Assembly (NCBI GenBank): GCA_016840695.1
Contig: JAEORV010000182.1
Location: 1-5,082, forward strand
Origin: Promethearchaeota archaeon
Lineage (GTDB): Archaea; Asgardarchaeota; Lokiarchaeia; Sigyniarchaeales; SOKP01
DNA: 5,082 bases
Direction of reading: 5' to 3'
The position numbers and the translations under genes were made by a program. The notes beneath the pieces are model-generated. The model saw nothing but the letters and a program-made list of their open reading frames with translations. It was not told the DNA's origin and made no database searches. This document shows, piece by piece, positions 1 through 5,031 of the stretch. Within the stretch, counting starts at the first letter, position 1. Every line of letters begins with the position of its first letter.

Positions 1-29
1 CAAACTATTTAAGTATTCAATTCATGCAT

Positions 30-881
30 TCATATCTCTGAATTCTGATAGAAAAATGGATAGACAGGTTTCAATCCAGTAAATAATCCCCATAATAGTA
101 CCGTCATGGTAAATGTTATTGTCATTAATAAGAACATCATCAATATTAAATTATTCTTGGTTTTCAATGCTGCTCTTTTATTATTAAAATAAAATAATAC
201 AACACCACAAATCGGATTAAGAAGTAGATATACAAAAGCACATTGCCCTTCCAAATAAGAAAAAGCAGTTATTATCCCTCCGAGAATTCCGAAAAATGTG
301 GTAATATATCCCTCTAGACGAGAACGCATGATAAAATTAGAAAAAGAATCTGCTCCAACACGATTTTTAAGGCTCAATGTGTGAATATAGCAAATTTCAG
401 TAAGTATTACAAAAAATCCAAGAGTAATGAAAAGATGACCTATTATTTCATCTAAGAAATATATCGCATAATAAAAAGCTTCAGTTTCAAGGGCTGCCGG
501 TACTTGCGAGTTTAACCGATTCATGGTTATGTGAGTGATATTTCCATAGTTGAAAATCACTACGGCAAGTAAGTAAATCGTGAATAGATATTTTATTCGT
601 TTTTCAGGTAAATCATATTTTTTTAAGTCTTCAAGAATTCTTTTCACGAGGAAAAATGATATCACCGTAAACATTGGCCCTATAATAATCAAATCTAAAA
701 TATCCTTAAGGTTTAATCGATATAGTGCATAAATTTCTTGTTCAGATACATAAAATCTGTAAGTCACGTCAGGATTTCCTAAACGCGTGATGTATCCTAA
801 TCCAAATGCCACGCCATACATTAATACGATTAAGAATGTCCTAATAAAAGACTCCGAAATTATAATTTGCTTTTTTCGCAT
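30..881 (-). CDS. Unrecognised seven-helix integral membrane protein (283 aa)
   Basis: I do not recognise the family. Hydrophobic stretches lie near residues 13-33, 59-79, 97-116, 136-165, 191-210, 214-232 and 244-268, giving about seven membrane helices. The basic loops 80-97 (KR, KK, EKR), 166-190 (LKNR, RSR) and 233-243 (NNKR, KTK) all fall on one side, so the positive-inside rule predicts N-terminus in, C-terminus out. There is no cleavable signal peptide. Polar residues cluster in or beside helices 3 and 4: N111, N114, H117, N121, R122, then D144, E145 and H149 in a DExxGH pattern, with H167 after. That pattern could bind a metal or form a polar active site, but it does not match the CREST-hydrolase or Lgt signatures I know. 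The ATG at 881 follows a weak GTGAAG Shine-Dalgarno. The gene is visibly more AT-rich than the operon upstream and has its own TATA candidate, so it is probably transcribed separately. It is intact, and TGA is its stop. Confidence 0.8.
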   Translation of the reverse strand: MRKKQIIISESFIRTFLIVLMYGVAFGLGYITRLGNPDVTYRFYVSEQEIYALYRLNLKDILDLIIIGPMFTVISFFLVKRILEDLKKYDLPEKRIKYLFTIYLLAVVIFNYGNITHITMNRLNSQVPAALETEAFYYAIYFLDEIIGHLFITLGFFVILTEICYIHTLSLKNRVGADSFSNFIMRSRLEGYITTFFGILGGIITAFSYLEGQCAFVYLLLNPICGVVLFYFNNKRAALKTKNNLILMMFLLMTITFTMTVLLWGLFTGLKPVYPFFYQNSEI

Positions 882-885
882 TAAA

Positions 886-891
886 CTTCAC
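886..891 (-). promoter_or_regulatory. Weak ribosome binding site for the membrane protein
   Basis: On the minus strand GTGAAG lies four bases before the ATG at 881. It resembles only the right half of the archaeal GGAGGTGA site. It is weak compared with the sites inside the neighbouring operon, and the call depends on position. Confidence 0.3.
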
Positions 892-928
892 ATTTAATTA
901 TAATAATTGATTACTTTTTGTTTTCAAT

Positions 929-936
929 CTATAAAA
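929..936 (-). promoter_or_regulatory. Candidate TATA box for the membrane-protein gene
   Basis: The minus strand reads TTTTATAG about 50 nt before the ATG at 881. Archaeal transcription starts about 25 nt downstream of TATA, which would put the start near 906 and leave a leader of about 25 nt, enough to hold the weak Shine-Dalgarno. The surroundings are very AT-rich, so chance matches are likely; a second candidate lies around 894-906. Confidence 0.35.
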
Positions 937-980
937 GAGTTAGTGAAATAGCATAATAAATAAAATAATAAAAAGTAAAG

Positions 981-991
981 AAAAAAAAAAA
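981..991 (-). terminator. Oligo-T terminator of the four-gene operon
   Basis: An unbroken run of eleven A on the plus strand reads as T11 in the minus-strand transcript, starting 10 nt after the stop codon of the last operon gene. More T-rich sequence continues to about 945. Archaeal RNA polymerase terminates at oligo-T tracts without needing a strong hairpin, and I see no convincing hairpin here. The tract separates the operon from the membrane-protein gene, which runs in the same direction. Confidence 0.5.
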
Positions 992-1001
992 TAGAAGGAG
1001 T

Positions 1002-1514
1002 TTATTCCTCTTTTCTTAAATCCTTGGCTTCATCTTCTAATGGCTCGTAATATTCAAGATCACCAATGTTCCCCTCTGGTTCATCGCGCCATTTCACTTT
1101 GAGGGGCATTCCAACATAAGTTTCCCTAAAGTTTATTTCTGGACTTAATTGGGCCAAAAAAGCCGTGTCAGTCCCATCGTGACGAACGCATACGACGGGT
1201 TTTTCAACAACCTCTCCAGTTTGTGGATTTTTCTCGTATGTTATGTTAAATGTTGCAACTTGAGCCGTCTCCCTGACATCTACCCATAAATCAGGTTTAA
1301 CGAGGCAGTATCCACACACAAGTCTCGGAGGGAAGAATACAGTATTACAGCTCCTACATTGAGTACCAACTAATTTCTTTTCCTTTAGTTTCTTGAACCA
1401 GGGTTGGAGGTGATCCAAGCTGTACCTGAATTTATAGCTTGAAAGATACCAGTTTCCAGGCATTGTTCGAGTTACGTCATATTCCTTTCGGTCATATTCC
1501 ATTTTTTTTGACAT
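1002..1514 (-). CDS. DUF35 zinc-ribbon/OB-fold protein A, thiolase partner
   Basis: This is a DUF35-type accessory protein, which in studied systems binds a thiolase-fold enzyme and helps hold the acyl-CoA. The order is an N-terminal helical part (about 1-47), a rubredoxin-like zinc ribbon (about 48-75) with C53-x2-C56 and C67-x2-C70, the typical FPPR stretch (61-64) just before the second cysteine pair, then an OB-fold to about 155. The OB-fold ends in a GMPLKVKW strand followed by GxxGDL. An acidic tail (about 157-170) is extra compared with its paralogue at 3929-4387. The two share the pattern KKxVGxxCxxC...F.PPRxVCxxC, so they look like duplicates within the operon. This is the last gene, 14 nt after thiolase-like A. 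The ATG at 1514 is chosen because AGGAGGT lies 9 nt upstream; the second Met (1502) is too far from it. TAA stop. The family call is firm; the partner is inferred from gene order. Confidence 0.9.
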   Translation of the reverse strand: MSKKMEYDRKEYDVTRTMPGNWYLSSYKFRYSLDHLQPWFKKLKEKKLVGTQCRSCNTVFFPPRLVCGYCLVKPDLWVDVRETAQVATFNITYEKNPQTGEVVEKPVVCVRHDGTDTAFLAQLSPEINFRETYVGMPLKVKWRDEPEGNIGDLEYYEPLEDEAKDLRKEE

Positions 1515-1523
1515 TTTATTTCT

Positions 1524-1530
1524 ACCTCCT
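1524..1530 (-). promoter_or_regulatory. Strong Shine-Dalgarno for DUF35 protein A
   Basis: AGGAGGT on the minus strand sits 9 nt before the ATG at 1514 and overlaps the TAG stop (1529-1531) of thiolase-like A. Ribosomes ending the upstream gene therefore finish on this site, which suggests translational coupling. Confidence 0.8.
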
Positions 1531-2776
1531 ATTTAAATTTCCTTTTTGGTTCGTCTGCCATGACCATCATCGTGATGAGGTTAATAATTCCTCCCCATCC
1601 GTGGCCTAGCGACGTGTGAACTGTTTTTGGTACTTGATTTCCAGCCTTCCCCATTATCTGTAATGCCGCTTCTGCGGGTCTTTCCATAGCAGAGGCTCCA
1701 ATGGCATTGGTAGAATTTACTCCACCAGAGGTATTTATGGGGAATTCACCATTTGCGGCAGTCGTTCCATTTGCGTACATTTCGGGAGCTGTATTAGTCT
1801 CGAATAATCCCAATTTTTCGACCCACATTAACTCCTGGTTTGGAAAAGGAGCGTAAACTTCTGCGTAGTCAATTTCTTTTCCTGGAAATGAGATTCCTGC
1901 TTGATCAAATGCTAATTCTGCACTTCTTTGTGCGCCTAACTGTTCTGAAGGGTCCAATTGTCCTCCTCCGCCAGCGTTGTATCCCATAATTCCCGTTTCA
2001 TTAGCCACGCTCGCTACGCCATTCACATAAACAGGAATATCTGCCATGTCTTTTGCTTTTTCTTCTGTAGTAAAGAGCATTGCGCAGCAACCATCTGAAG
2101 CTGGACAAACCATACCGAACCGTAAAGGATAGGAAATATAAGGCGTGTCCAAAACTTCCTCAATCGTGACATTTGGCATTTTTAAATGGGTGTACCAGTT
2201 TTTTGCCGCGTTTCTTCGATTCTGCACGACAACTCTCGCTAGATCCTCTTCCGTAATCTTGCTTTTCCGCATGTAATTTGTTGCTTGATATGCGGCAATA
2301 CCAATGGCGGCACCTGCAGACACCAACCGTTTCATTTTTTGAAGAGGCATTCCTATCGATTGAATCGCTGTGAGCTCTCCTAGAGCCACGCTTGAAAGTC
2401 CCACGCTCGTGTCGCCTTGGGATTGTTGTTCAAACGCAACTGCCAATACGGTATCAACTCCAGGTAATCCTGCGGCAACAGAATAATAACCCGCTATGGC
2501 CACCGTACCTCCCGTCGTTCCACCAGTTGTCACGCGCATTAGAGGCTTATTTCGCGCACCCATCCAGTCAGTCATCCATAACTCTGGAATGCTGGCTCCT
2601 TCGAAAGCGGGCATGTTTCCATTAACAAACATGTCAATATCTTCAATCCCTACACTAGGTACCTTACTTAAACAGTCGTCAATTGCTTCTTTCACCATCT
2701 CTGGCATGCTCACATCAGAGCGTCTTACAGCATGTTCGCAAAAACCTGCTGATGCTATTGCTACTTGTCTTCCCAT
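1529..2776 (-). CDS. Thiolase-like protein A, lacking the catalytic cysteine (415 aa)
   Basis: The length and the two-half layout fit the thiolase / SCP2-thiolase-like superfamily. The N-terminal half includes RVTTGGTTGG (81-90) where thiolases have R-V-E-x-A-C-x-S-G, so the nucleophilic Cys position is Gly86 (Thr87 if shifted by one). The linker has QNRRNAAKN (185-193), a hallmark also present in thiolase-like B. The C-terminal half has IDYAEVYAPF (302-311), NTSGG (348-352) and GHGWGG (391-396). The HP-type histidine after NxSGG is replaced by Asn357, and the C-terminal CxG cysteine is also absent. The cysteines present (13, 35, 224, 230, 231) do not fall at catalytic positions. A classical Claisen thiolase mechanism is therefore unlikely; a retro-aldolase like Ltp2, or a structural partner of B, fits better. 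The ATG at 2776 has AAGGAGGT 8 nt upstream and lies 2 nt after the stop of B. TAG stop. The superfamily call is sure; the reaction is unknown. Confidence 0.88.
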   Translation of the reverse strand: MGRQVAIASAGFCEHAVRRSDVSMPEMVKEAIDDCLSKVPSVGIEDIDMFVNGNMPAFEGASIPELWMTDWMGARNKPLMRVTTGGTTGGTVAIAGYYSVAAGLPGVDTVLAVAFEQQSQGDTSVGLSSVALGELTAIQSIGMPLQKMKRLVSAGAAIGIAAYQATNYMRKSKITEEDLARVVVQNRRNAAKNWYTHLKMPNVTIEEVLDTPYISYPLRFGMVCPASDGCCAMLFTTEEKAKDMADIPVYVNGVASVANETGIMGYNAGGGGQLDPSEQLGAQRSAELAFDQAGISFPGKEIDYAEVYAPFPNQELMWVEKLGLFETNTAPEMYANGTTAANGEFPINTSGGVNSTNAIGASAMERPAEAALQIMGKAGNQVPKTVHTSLGHGWGGIINLITMMVMADEPKRKFK

Positions 2777-2778
2777 TT

Positions 2779-3918
2779 TTAATTACCTCCTTTTTCTAGT
2801 ACATATAATATATTATTCTGCGCACAGAATCCAATCTGTCCAGTGGCTATCGCGACTTTTGGATCTTTTACTTGATAACCATCAGCCTTACCTTGAAGTT
2901 GTTTAACTGCTTCAATAATTCTCATCAATCCCGTGGCAAATGGAGCATGCCCAGCAATAGCTCCTCCAGAAGGATTAATTGGAATATCACCGTTTATCTC
3001 CGAATTTAGCTCATTAGCTTTTCCTTTCTCAGCAAGCCCAATAGCTTCAGCAAGAATTAATTCCTCGTGAGCATATTGCTCAAATATCTCTGCAAAATCA
3101 ACATCTTTTGCAGTAATTCCAGCGCCATCAAACGCCATCTTTGCGGCCATTTCCATTGACTTACATTCAGAGAGATCTCTATCGCCTAAATAATAAGGAT
3201 CTTGATTAGAACCAACACCCTTGATCCAGACAGGTTCGTCCGTGATCTTTAACGCTTGCTTTTCGGGTGCCAATAAAATAGCAGCTAATCCATCGCAAGG
3301 AGCAGCATACATGAGTTCTGTTACTGGATCGCTCAATATATCAGATTTTAATACATCATCCACTGTAATGTTAGCATTTTGAGCTTCGGGATTAGCTAAT
3401 GGATTTTTCGCTGCGTTTTTCCTATTCTTCACGGCTACTTTAGCAATATCCTCAGCACTCACGCCATATTTTTCCATGTAAGCTCTCATCTGAAATCCTC
3501 CAGCAGTTATGTTATTAACTAATGCTATAGGGCGCTCGAACGTTGGATCTGTCTGGTATAATTGCGCAGAATCATACGGGTAACAAGAAGGCGTACTTCC
3601 ACCCCATACAACTGCTAATTTATGATTACCAGACAAAATTCTCATCAAACCATATTGCGCTGCAAAAGCACCATCCATTTCTGCCTTGGATTCGTCAGCT
3701 AAATAAGCTCCTGCCGGTTCAACACAATATGCGTTTGATATCGTACGACCATCATAATAATCGTTCGTTGCAGAGATCACGGTTGTTATATCTTTCTTTT
3801 TCAAGTTTACGCTGTCTAAAGCACCTCTTACCGTCTCAAAAATGAGGTTATATCGCCCGTAAATTAGATCAGGAGACATTTTCATGTAATAGTAACCTAC
3901 AATTCCTACTTTATCCAT
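2779..3918 (-). CDS. Thiolase-like protein B, catalytic cysteine replaced by Glu (379 aa)
   Basis: This is a thiolase-superfamily protein paralogous to A: it shares KNRKNAAKN (164-172), DFAEIF (274-279), and NPSGG (315-319) followed by GHAPFATG (323-330). Where thiolases have A-C-x-S-G it has A-E-M-D-G (79-83), so the nucleophile position is Glu80. The HP-motif histidine is kept as His324. The C-terminal CxGGG motif reads TGQIGFCAQ; the nearest cysteine, Cys365, is off register by about two residues. There is no HMG-CoA synthase-type active cysteine either. Function is therefore unclear; it may be the acid/base half of a heteromer with A. Start choice: a longer frame opens with GTG at 3927, but that codon lies inside the GAGGTGA Shine-Dalgarno (3924-3930), which is 5 nt from the ATG at 3918, so I take the ATG. 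It follows the TGA of DUF35 protein B by 10 nt. TAA stop. Residue numbers use the ATG start. Confidence 0.88.
   Translation of the reverse strand: MDKVGIVGYYYMKMSPDLIYGRYNLIFETVRGALDSVNLKKKDITTVISATNDYYDGRTISNAYCVEPAGAYLADESKAEMDGAFAAQYGLMRILSGNHKLAVVWGGSTPSCYPYDSAQLYQTDPTFERPIALVNNITAGGFQMRAYMEKYGVSAEDIAKVAVKNRKNAAKNPLANPEAQNANITVDDVLKSDILSDPVTELMYAAPCDGLAAILLAPEKQALKITDEPVWIKGVGSNQDPYYLGDRDLSECKSMEMAAKMAFDGAGITAKDVDFAEIFEQYAHEELILAEAIGLAEKGKANELNSEINGDIPINPSGGAIAGHAPFATGLMRIIEAVKQLQGKADGYQVKDPKVAIATGQIGFCAQNNILYVLEKGGN
2785..2792 (-). promoter_or_regulatory. Strong Shine-Dalgarno for thiolase-like A
   Basis: AAGGAGGT on the minus strand lies 8 nt before the ATG at 2776. It is embedded in the last codons of thiolase-like B, whose C-terminal Gly-Gly is encoded by this site. 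With only 2 nt between stop and start, translation of the two genes is very likely coupled, as expected for partners needed in equal amounts. Confidence 0.8.
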
Positions 3919-3923
3919 TTGTT

Positions 3924-3930
3924 TCACCTC
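3924..3930 (-). promoter_or_regulatory. Shine-Dalgarno that fixes the start of thiolase-like B
   Basis: GAGGTGA on the minus strand is a near-perfect archaeal site. It overlaps the TGA stop (3929-3931) of DUF35 protein B and contains the in-frame GTG at 3925-3927. Spacing of 5 nt to the ATG at 3918 makes that ATG the start and rules out the GTG. Confidence 0.8.
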
Positions 3931-4387
3931 ACGCTTTTACGAACCCCTTGATGTCTCCGGGCTCGCCCTTTGTTTTATCGTTCCATTCGATTTTAACCTT
4001 CATTCCTGTTTTAACATCGGCAGGATCCACGTCTAATAGCTTGTAAATAATAGCGGTATTGCTTCCGTCGATTTGTACCATTCCAATGATTGAATCCTTG
4101 ACTTTTCTCGACCCTCTCTCCGTAATCTTCCATTTTGTTATAGTGTAATTCTTTAGTGTTCCTGTATCAGTTAGGTCAACCCAATTTTGCTCTAGTGGAA
4201 TTGTCTCGTTGCACTTTCCACAGACTTGCCTGGGTGGCACAAACACATCGGAGCACTTCGGACATTTGTTCCCGACAATTTTCTTGTTTTCTAAATTGTC
4301 GTAGAATTTGTCCATGTACTTGCCAACCCAGAAATTAAATTCTGCTCTTACCATTCCTTTATTGGTAACTACATTCTGTTCTGTCAT
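3929..4387 (-). CDS. DUF35 zinc-ribbon/OB-fold protein B, thiolase partner
   Basis: First gene of the operon. An N-terminal helical stretch (about 14-38) is followed by a zinc ribbon with C42-x2-C45 and C56-x2-C59, with VPPR at 50-53, then an OB-fold (about 68-150) ending in TGMKVKIEW and GEPGDI. Length is typical for single-domain DUF35 proteins. Such proteins bind thiolase-fold enzymes; in archaea one bridges acetoacetyl-CoA thiolase and HMG-CoA synthase. The tight linkage to thiolase-like B suggests that B is its direct partner, with DUF35 protein A serving A; this pairing is inference. The ATG at 4387 has no GGAGG-type site upstream (the leader reads AAAGAGAAAATAAC), unlike the three downstream genes, so it may be translated from a very short leader. 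An internal Met12 (4354) has AAAGGA directly adjoining it, too close to act as a Shine-Dalgarno. TGA stop. Confidence 0.9.
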   Translation of the reverse strand: MTEQNVVTNKGMVRAEFNFWVGKYMDKFYDNLENKKIVGNKCPKCSDVFVPPRQVCGKCNETIPLEQNWVDLTDTGTLKNYTITKWKITERGSRKVKDSIIGMVQIDGSNTAIIYKLLDVDPADVKTGMKVKIEWNDKTKGEPGDIKGFVKA

Positions 4388-4419
4388 GTTATTTTCTCTT
4401 TTTACTTGTATTTAGATAG

Positions 4420-4431
4420 TTTAATTATAAT
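4420..4431 (-). promoter_or_regulatory. Candidate TATA box of the four-gene operon
   Basis: The minus strand reads ATTATAATTAAA about 39 nt before the ATG at 4387. Transcription would begin near 4400 and leave a leader of about 12 nt, in keeping with the lack of a Shine-Dalgarno on the first gene. A second T/A-rich candidate lies around 4447-4465. The call rests on position and composition only. Confidence 0.35.
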
Positions 4432-4471
4432 ATGAATGATAATCTTAAAAGTAATAAAAATATATGTCAAA

Positions 4472-4497
4472 GCTACATTGATGTGCTACATTGATGT
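4472..4497. repeat. Perfect 13-bp tandem duplication between divergent promoters
   Basis: GCTACATTGATGT occurs twice back to back (4472-4484 and 4485-4497). Each unit contains the inverted repeat TACAT-TG-ATGT(A/G), perfect with 5-bp arms in the second copy (4487-4498). Two dyad sites 13 bp apart, in the region shared by the two divergent transcription units, look like a tandem operator. A recent slippage duplication is the plain alternative. Confidence 0.55.
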
Positions 4498-4526
4498 ATA
4501 TTTCATGGGTAATACATATAGCACAT
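4481..4526. repeat. Inverted repeat overlapping the tandem duplication
   Basis: ATGTGCTA (4481-4488) is the exact reverse complement of TAGCACAT (4519-4526), and inside it ATGTAT (4494-4499) is the reverse complement of ATACAT (4512-4517). Together they could fold as two stacked stems with a 5-versus-1 nt internal bulge and a 12-nt loop. It may act as an operator for a dimeric regulator. The arms are short and the sequence AT-rich. Confidence 0.4.
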
Positions 4527-4537
4527 CTCGATAATTC

Positions 4538-4555
4538 AGTCATTTATATATGACT
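4538..4555 (+). promoter_or_regulatory. Candidate sepF TATA box inside a palindrome
   Basis: TTTATATA (4543-4550) matches the archaeal TATA consensus. It is flanked by perfect 6-bp arms AGTCAT (4538-4543) and ATGACT (4550-4555). Transcription would start near 4572-4576, giving a leader of about 45 nt for the gene at 4620. A repressor dimer on these arms would block TBP. A weaker alternative is TTTTATTT at 4583-4590, which would give a nearly leaderless transcript. Confidence 0.45.
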
Positions 4556-4619
4556 ATTTCTAAAAATAACTTAGATAACATGTTTTATTTCTACTTGAAG
4601 AAAAAGTCGTGAGCTAAAA

Positions 4620-4982
4620 ATGACAATATTTGGAAAAAAAAGAGAAGATATTCATTTCGCTGCGAGCCCACAGGAAACAATGGGATTCTCTAAAGAAGGA
4701 GATCTATTAATGCTGACTAGCGTGCAGAATTATTTAATCAAGAAATACACTTTTACTGAACTTGATCAGGTAAATGACATAAAGAGACAATTACTAGGGA
4801 GAAGGATTTTAATCATCAACACGAAAGACCTTTTTGACAATAGTAATATTCCCATGAGCGATTTGAAACGAGCGATAGACGAAATTAGGCTATTTTTAGT
4901 TGAAAACGGTGGATCCATGGGCAGGTTAGGAGATCAATATCTCATTATCACGCCAAATTCTCAGGTCAAAATCTCAAACTGA
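4620..4982 (+). CDS. sepF: SepF-type cell-division protein (archaeal FtsZ anchor)
   Basis: SepF binds the C-terminal tail of FtsZ and ties the division ring to the membrane on the cytoplasmic side; in FtsZ-bearing archaea it is the main anchor. The core spans about residues 30-118: VNDIKRQLLGRRILIIN (51-67), the first helix-strand unit; DLKRAIDEIRLFLVENGG (81-98), the long helix and turn; then SMGRLGDQYLIITPNSQVKI (99-118), the closing strands. The GG-x-M-G-x-L-G turn and the I-I-T-P ending are typical. Length (120 aa) fits archaeal SepF. The N-terminus (MTIFGKKRED) is short and only partly amphipathic, though family members usually start with a membrane-binding helix. The ATG at 4620 is kept because that FGKK start is family-like; only a weak GTGA (4609-4612) precedes it. 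Met21 (4680) has AGGA 4 nt upstream but would remove the N-terminus. No ftsZ is present in the window. It is divergent from the thiolase operon. TGA stop. Confidence 0.9.
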   Translation: MTIFGKKREDIHFAASPQETMGFSKEGDLLMLTSVQNYLIKKYTFTELDQVNDIKRQLLGRRILIINTKDLFDNSNIPMSDLKRAIDEIRLFLVENGGSMGRLGDQYLIITPNSQVKISN

Positions 4983-5000
4983 GTTTTGAGTGATATTTTT
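4973..5000 (+). terminator. Possible sepF terminator (small hairpin plus T tract)
   Basis: CTCAAA (4973-4978) and TTTGAG (4985-4990) form a 6-bp stem with a 6-nt loop spanning the stop codon (4980-4982), followed by ATTTTT (4995-5000). An alternative pairing uses GAGTTT (4981-4986) with AAACTC (5003-5008). The T5 tract alone could end transcription in an archaeon; the stem is weak. Confidence 0.35.
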
Positions 5001-5021
5001 GTAAACTCATGAGCATAAATC

Positions 5022-5031
5022 TTTAAATATA
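5022..5031 (+). promoter_or_regulatory. TATA-like element for a gene beyond the right edge
   Basis: TTTAAATATA in the 100 nt after sepF resembles an archaeal TATA box on the plus strand, with AT-rich sequence after it to the window end and no start of a clear gene. If real, the transcript would begin near 5050-5057. Confidence 0.3.

Noticed and set aside
2392..2906. Two overlapping plus-strand open frames (77 and 136 codons) opposite thiolase-like A and B
   Set aside because: They lie antisense to well-supported genes, show no recognisable domain and have low-complexity, unnatural composition; shadow frames.
3543..3845. Plus-strand open frame of 100 codons opposite thiolase-like B
   Set aside because: Antisense to a conserved protein, no recognisable motif, no clear promoter or ribosome site.
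1529..3918. Classical acetoacetyl-CoA thiolase plus HMG-CoA synthase (mevalonate pathway) with a DUF35 bridge
   Set aside because: Neither protein has the active-site cysteine of thiolase or HMG-CoA synthase at the aligned position, and there are two DUF35 genes rather than one.
4156..4338. Plus-strand open frame of 60 codons opposite DUF35 protein B
   Set aside because: It is read opposite the zinc-ribbon coding region, its cysteines come from the complementary strand, and it has no ribosome site.
4472..4497. Start of a CRISPR array or other repeat-spacer system
   Set aside because: There are only two 13-bp copies with no spacer between them and no cas genes nearby; better read as an operator-like or slippage duplication.
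4388..4619. Small RNA gene or tRNA in the divergent intergenic region
   Set aside because: The sequence is very AT-rich, with no cloverleaf, conserved tRNA boxes or stable GC-rich stem; only promoter-like elements and short repeats are visible.
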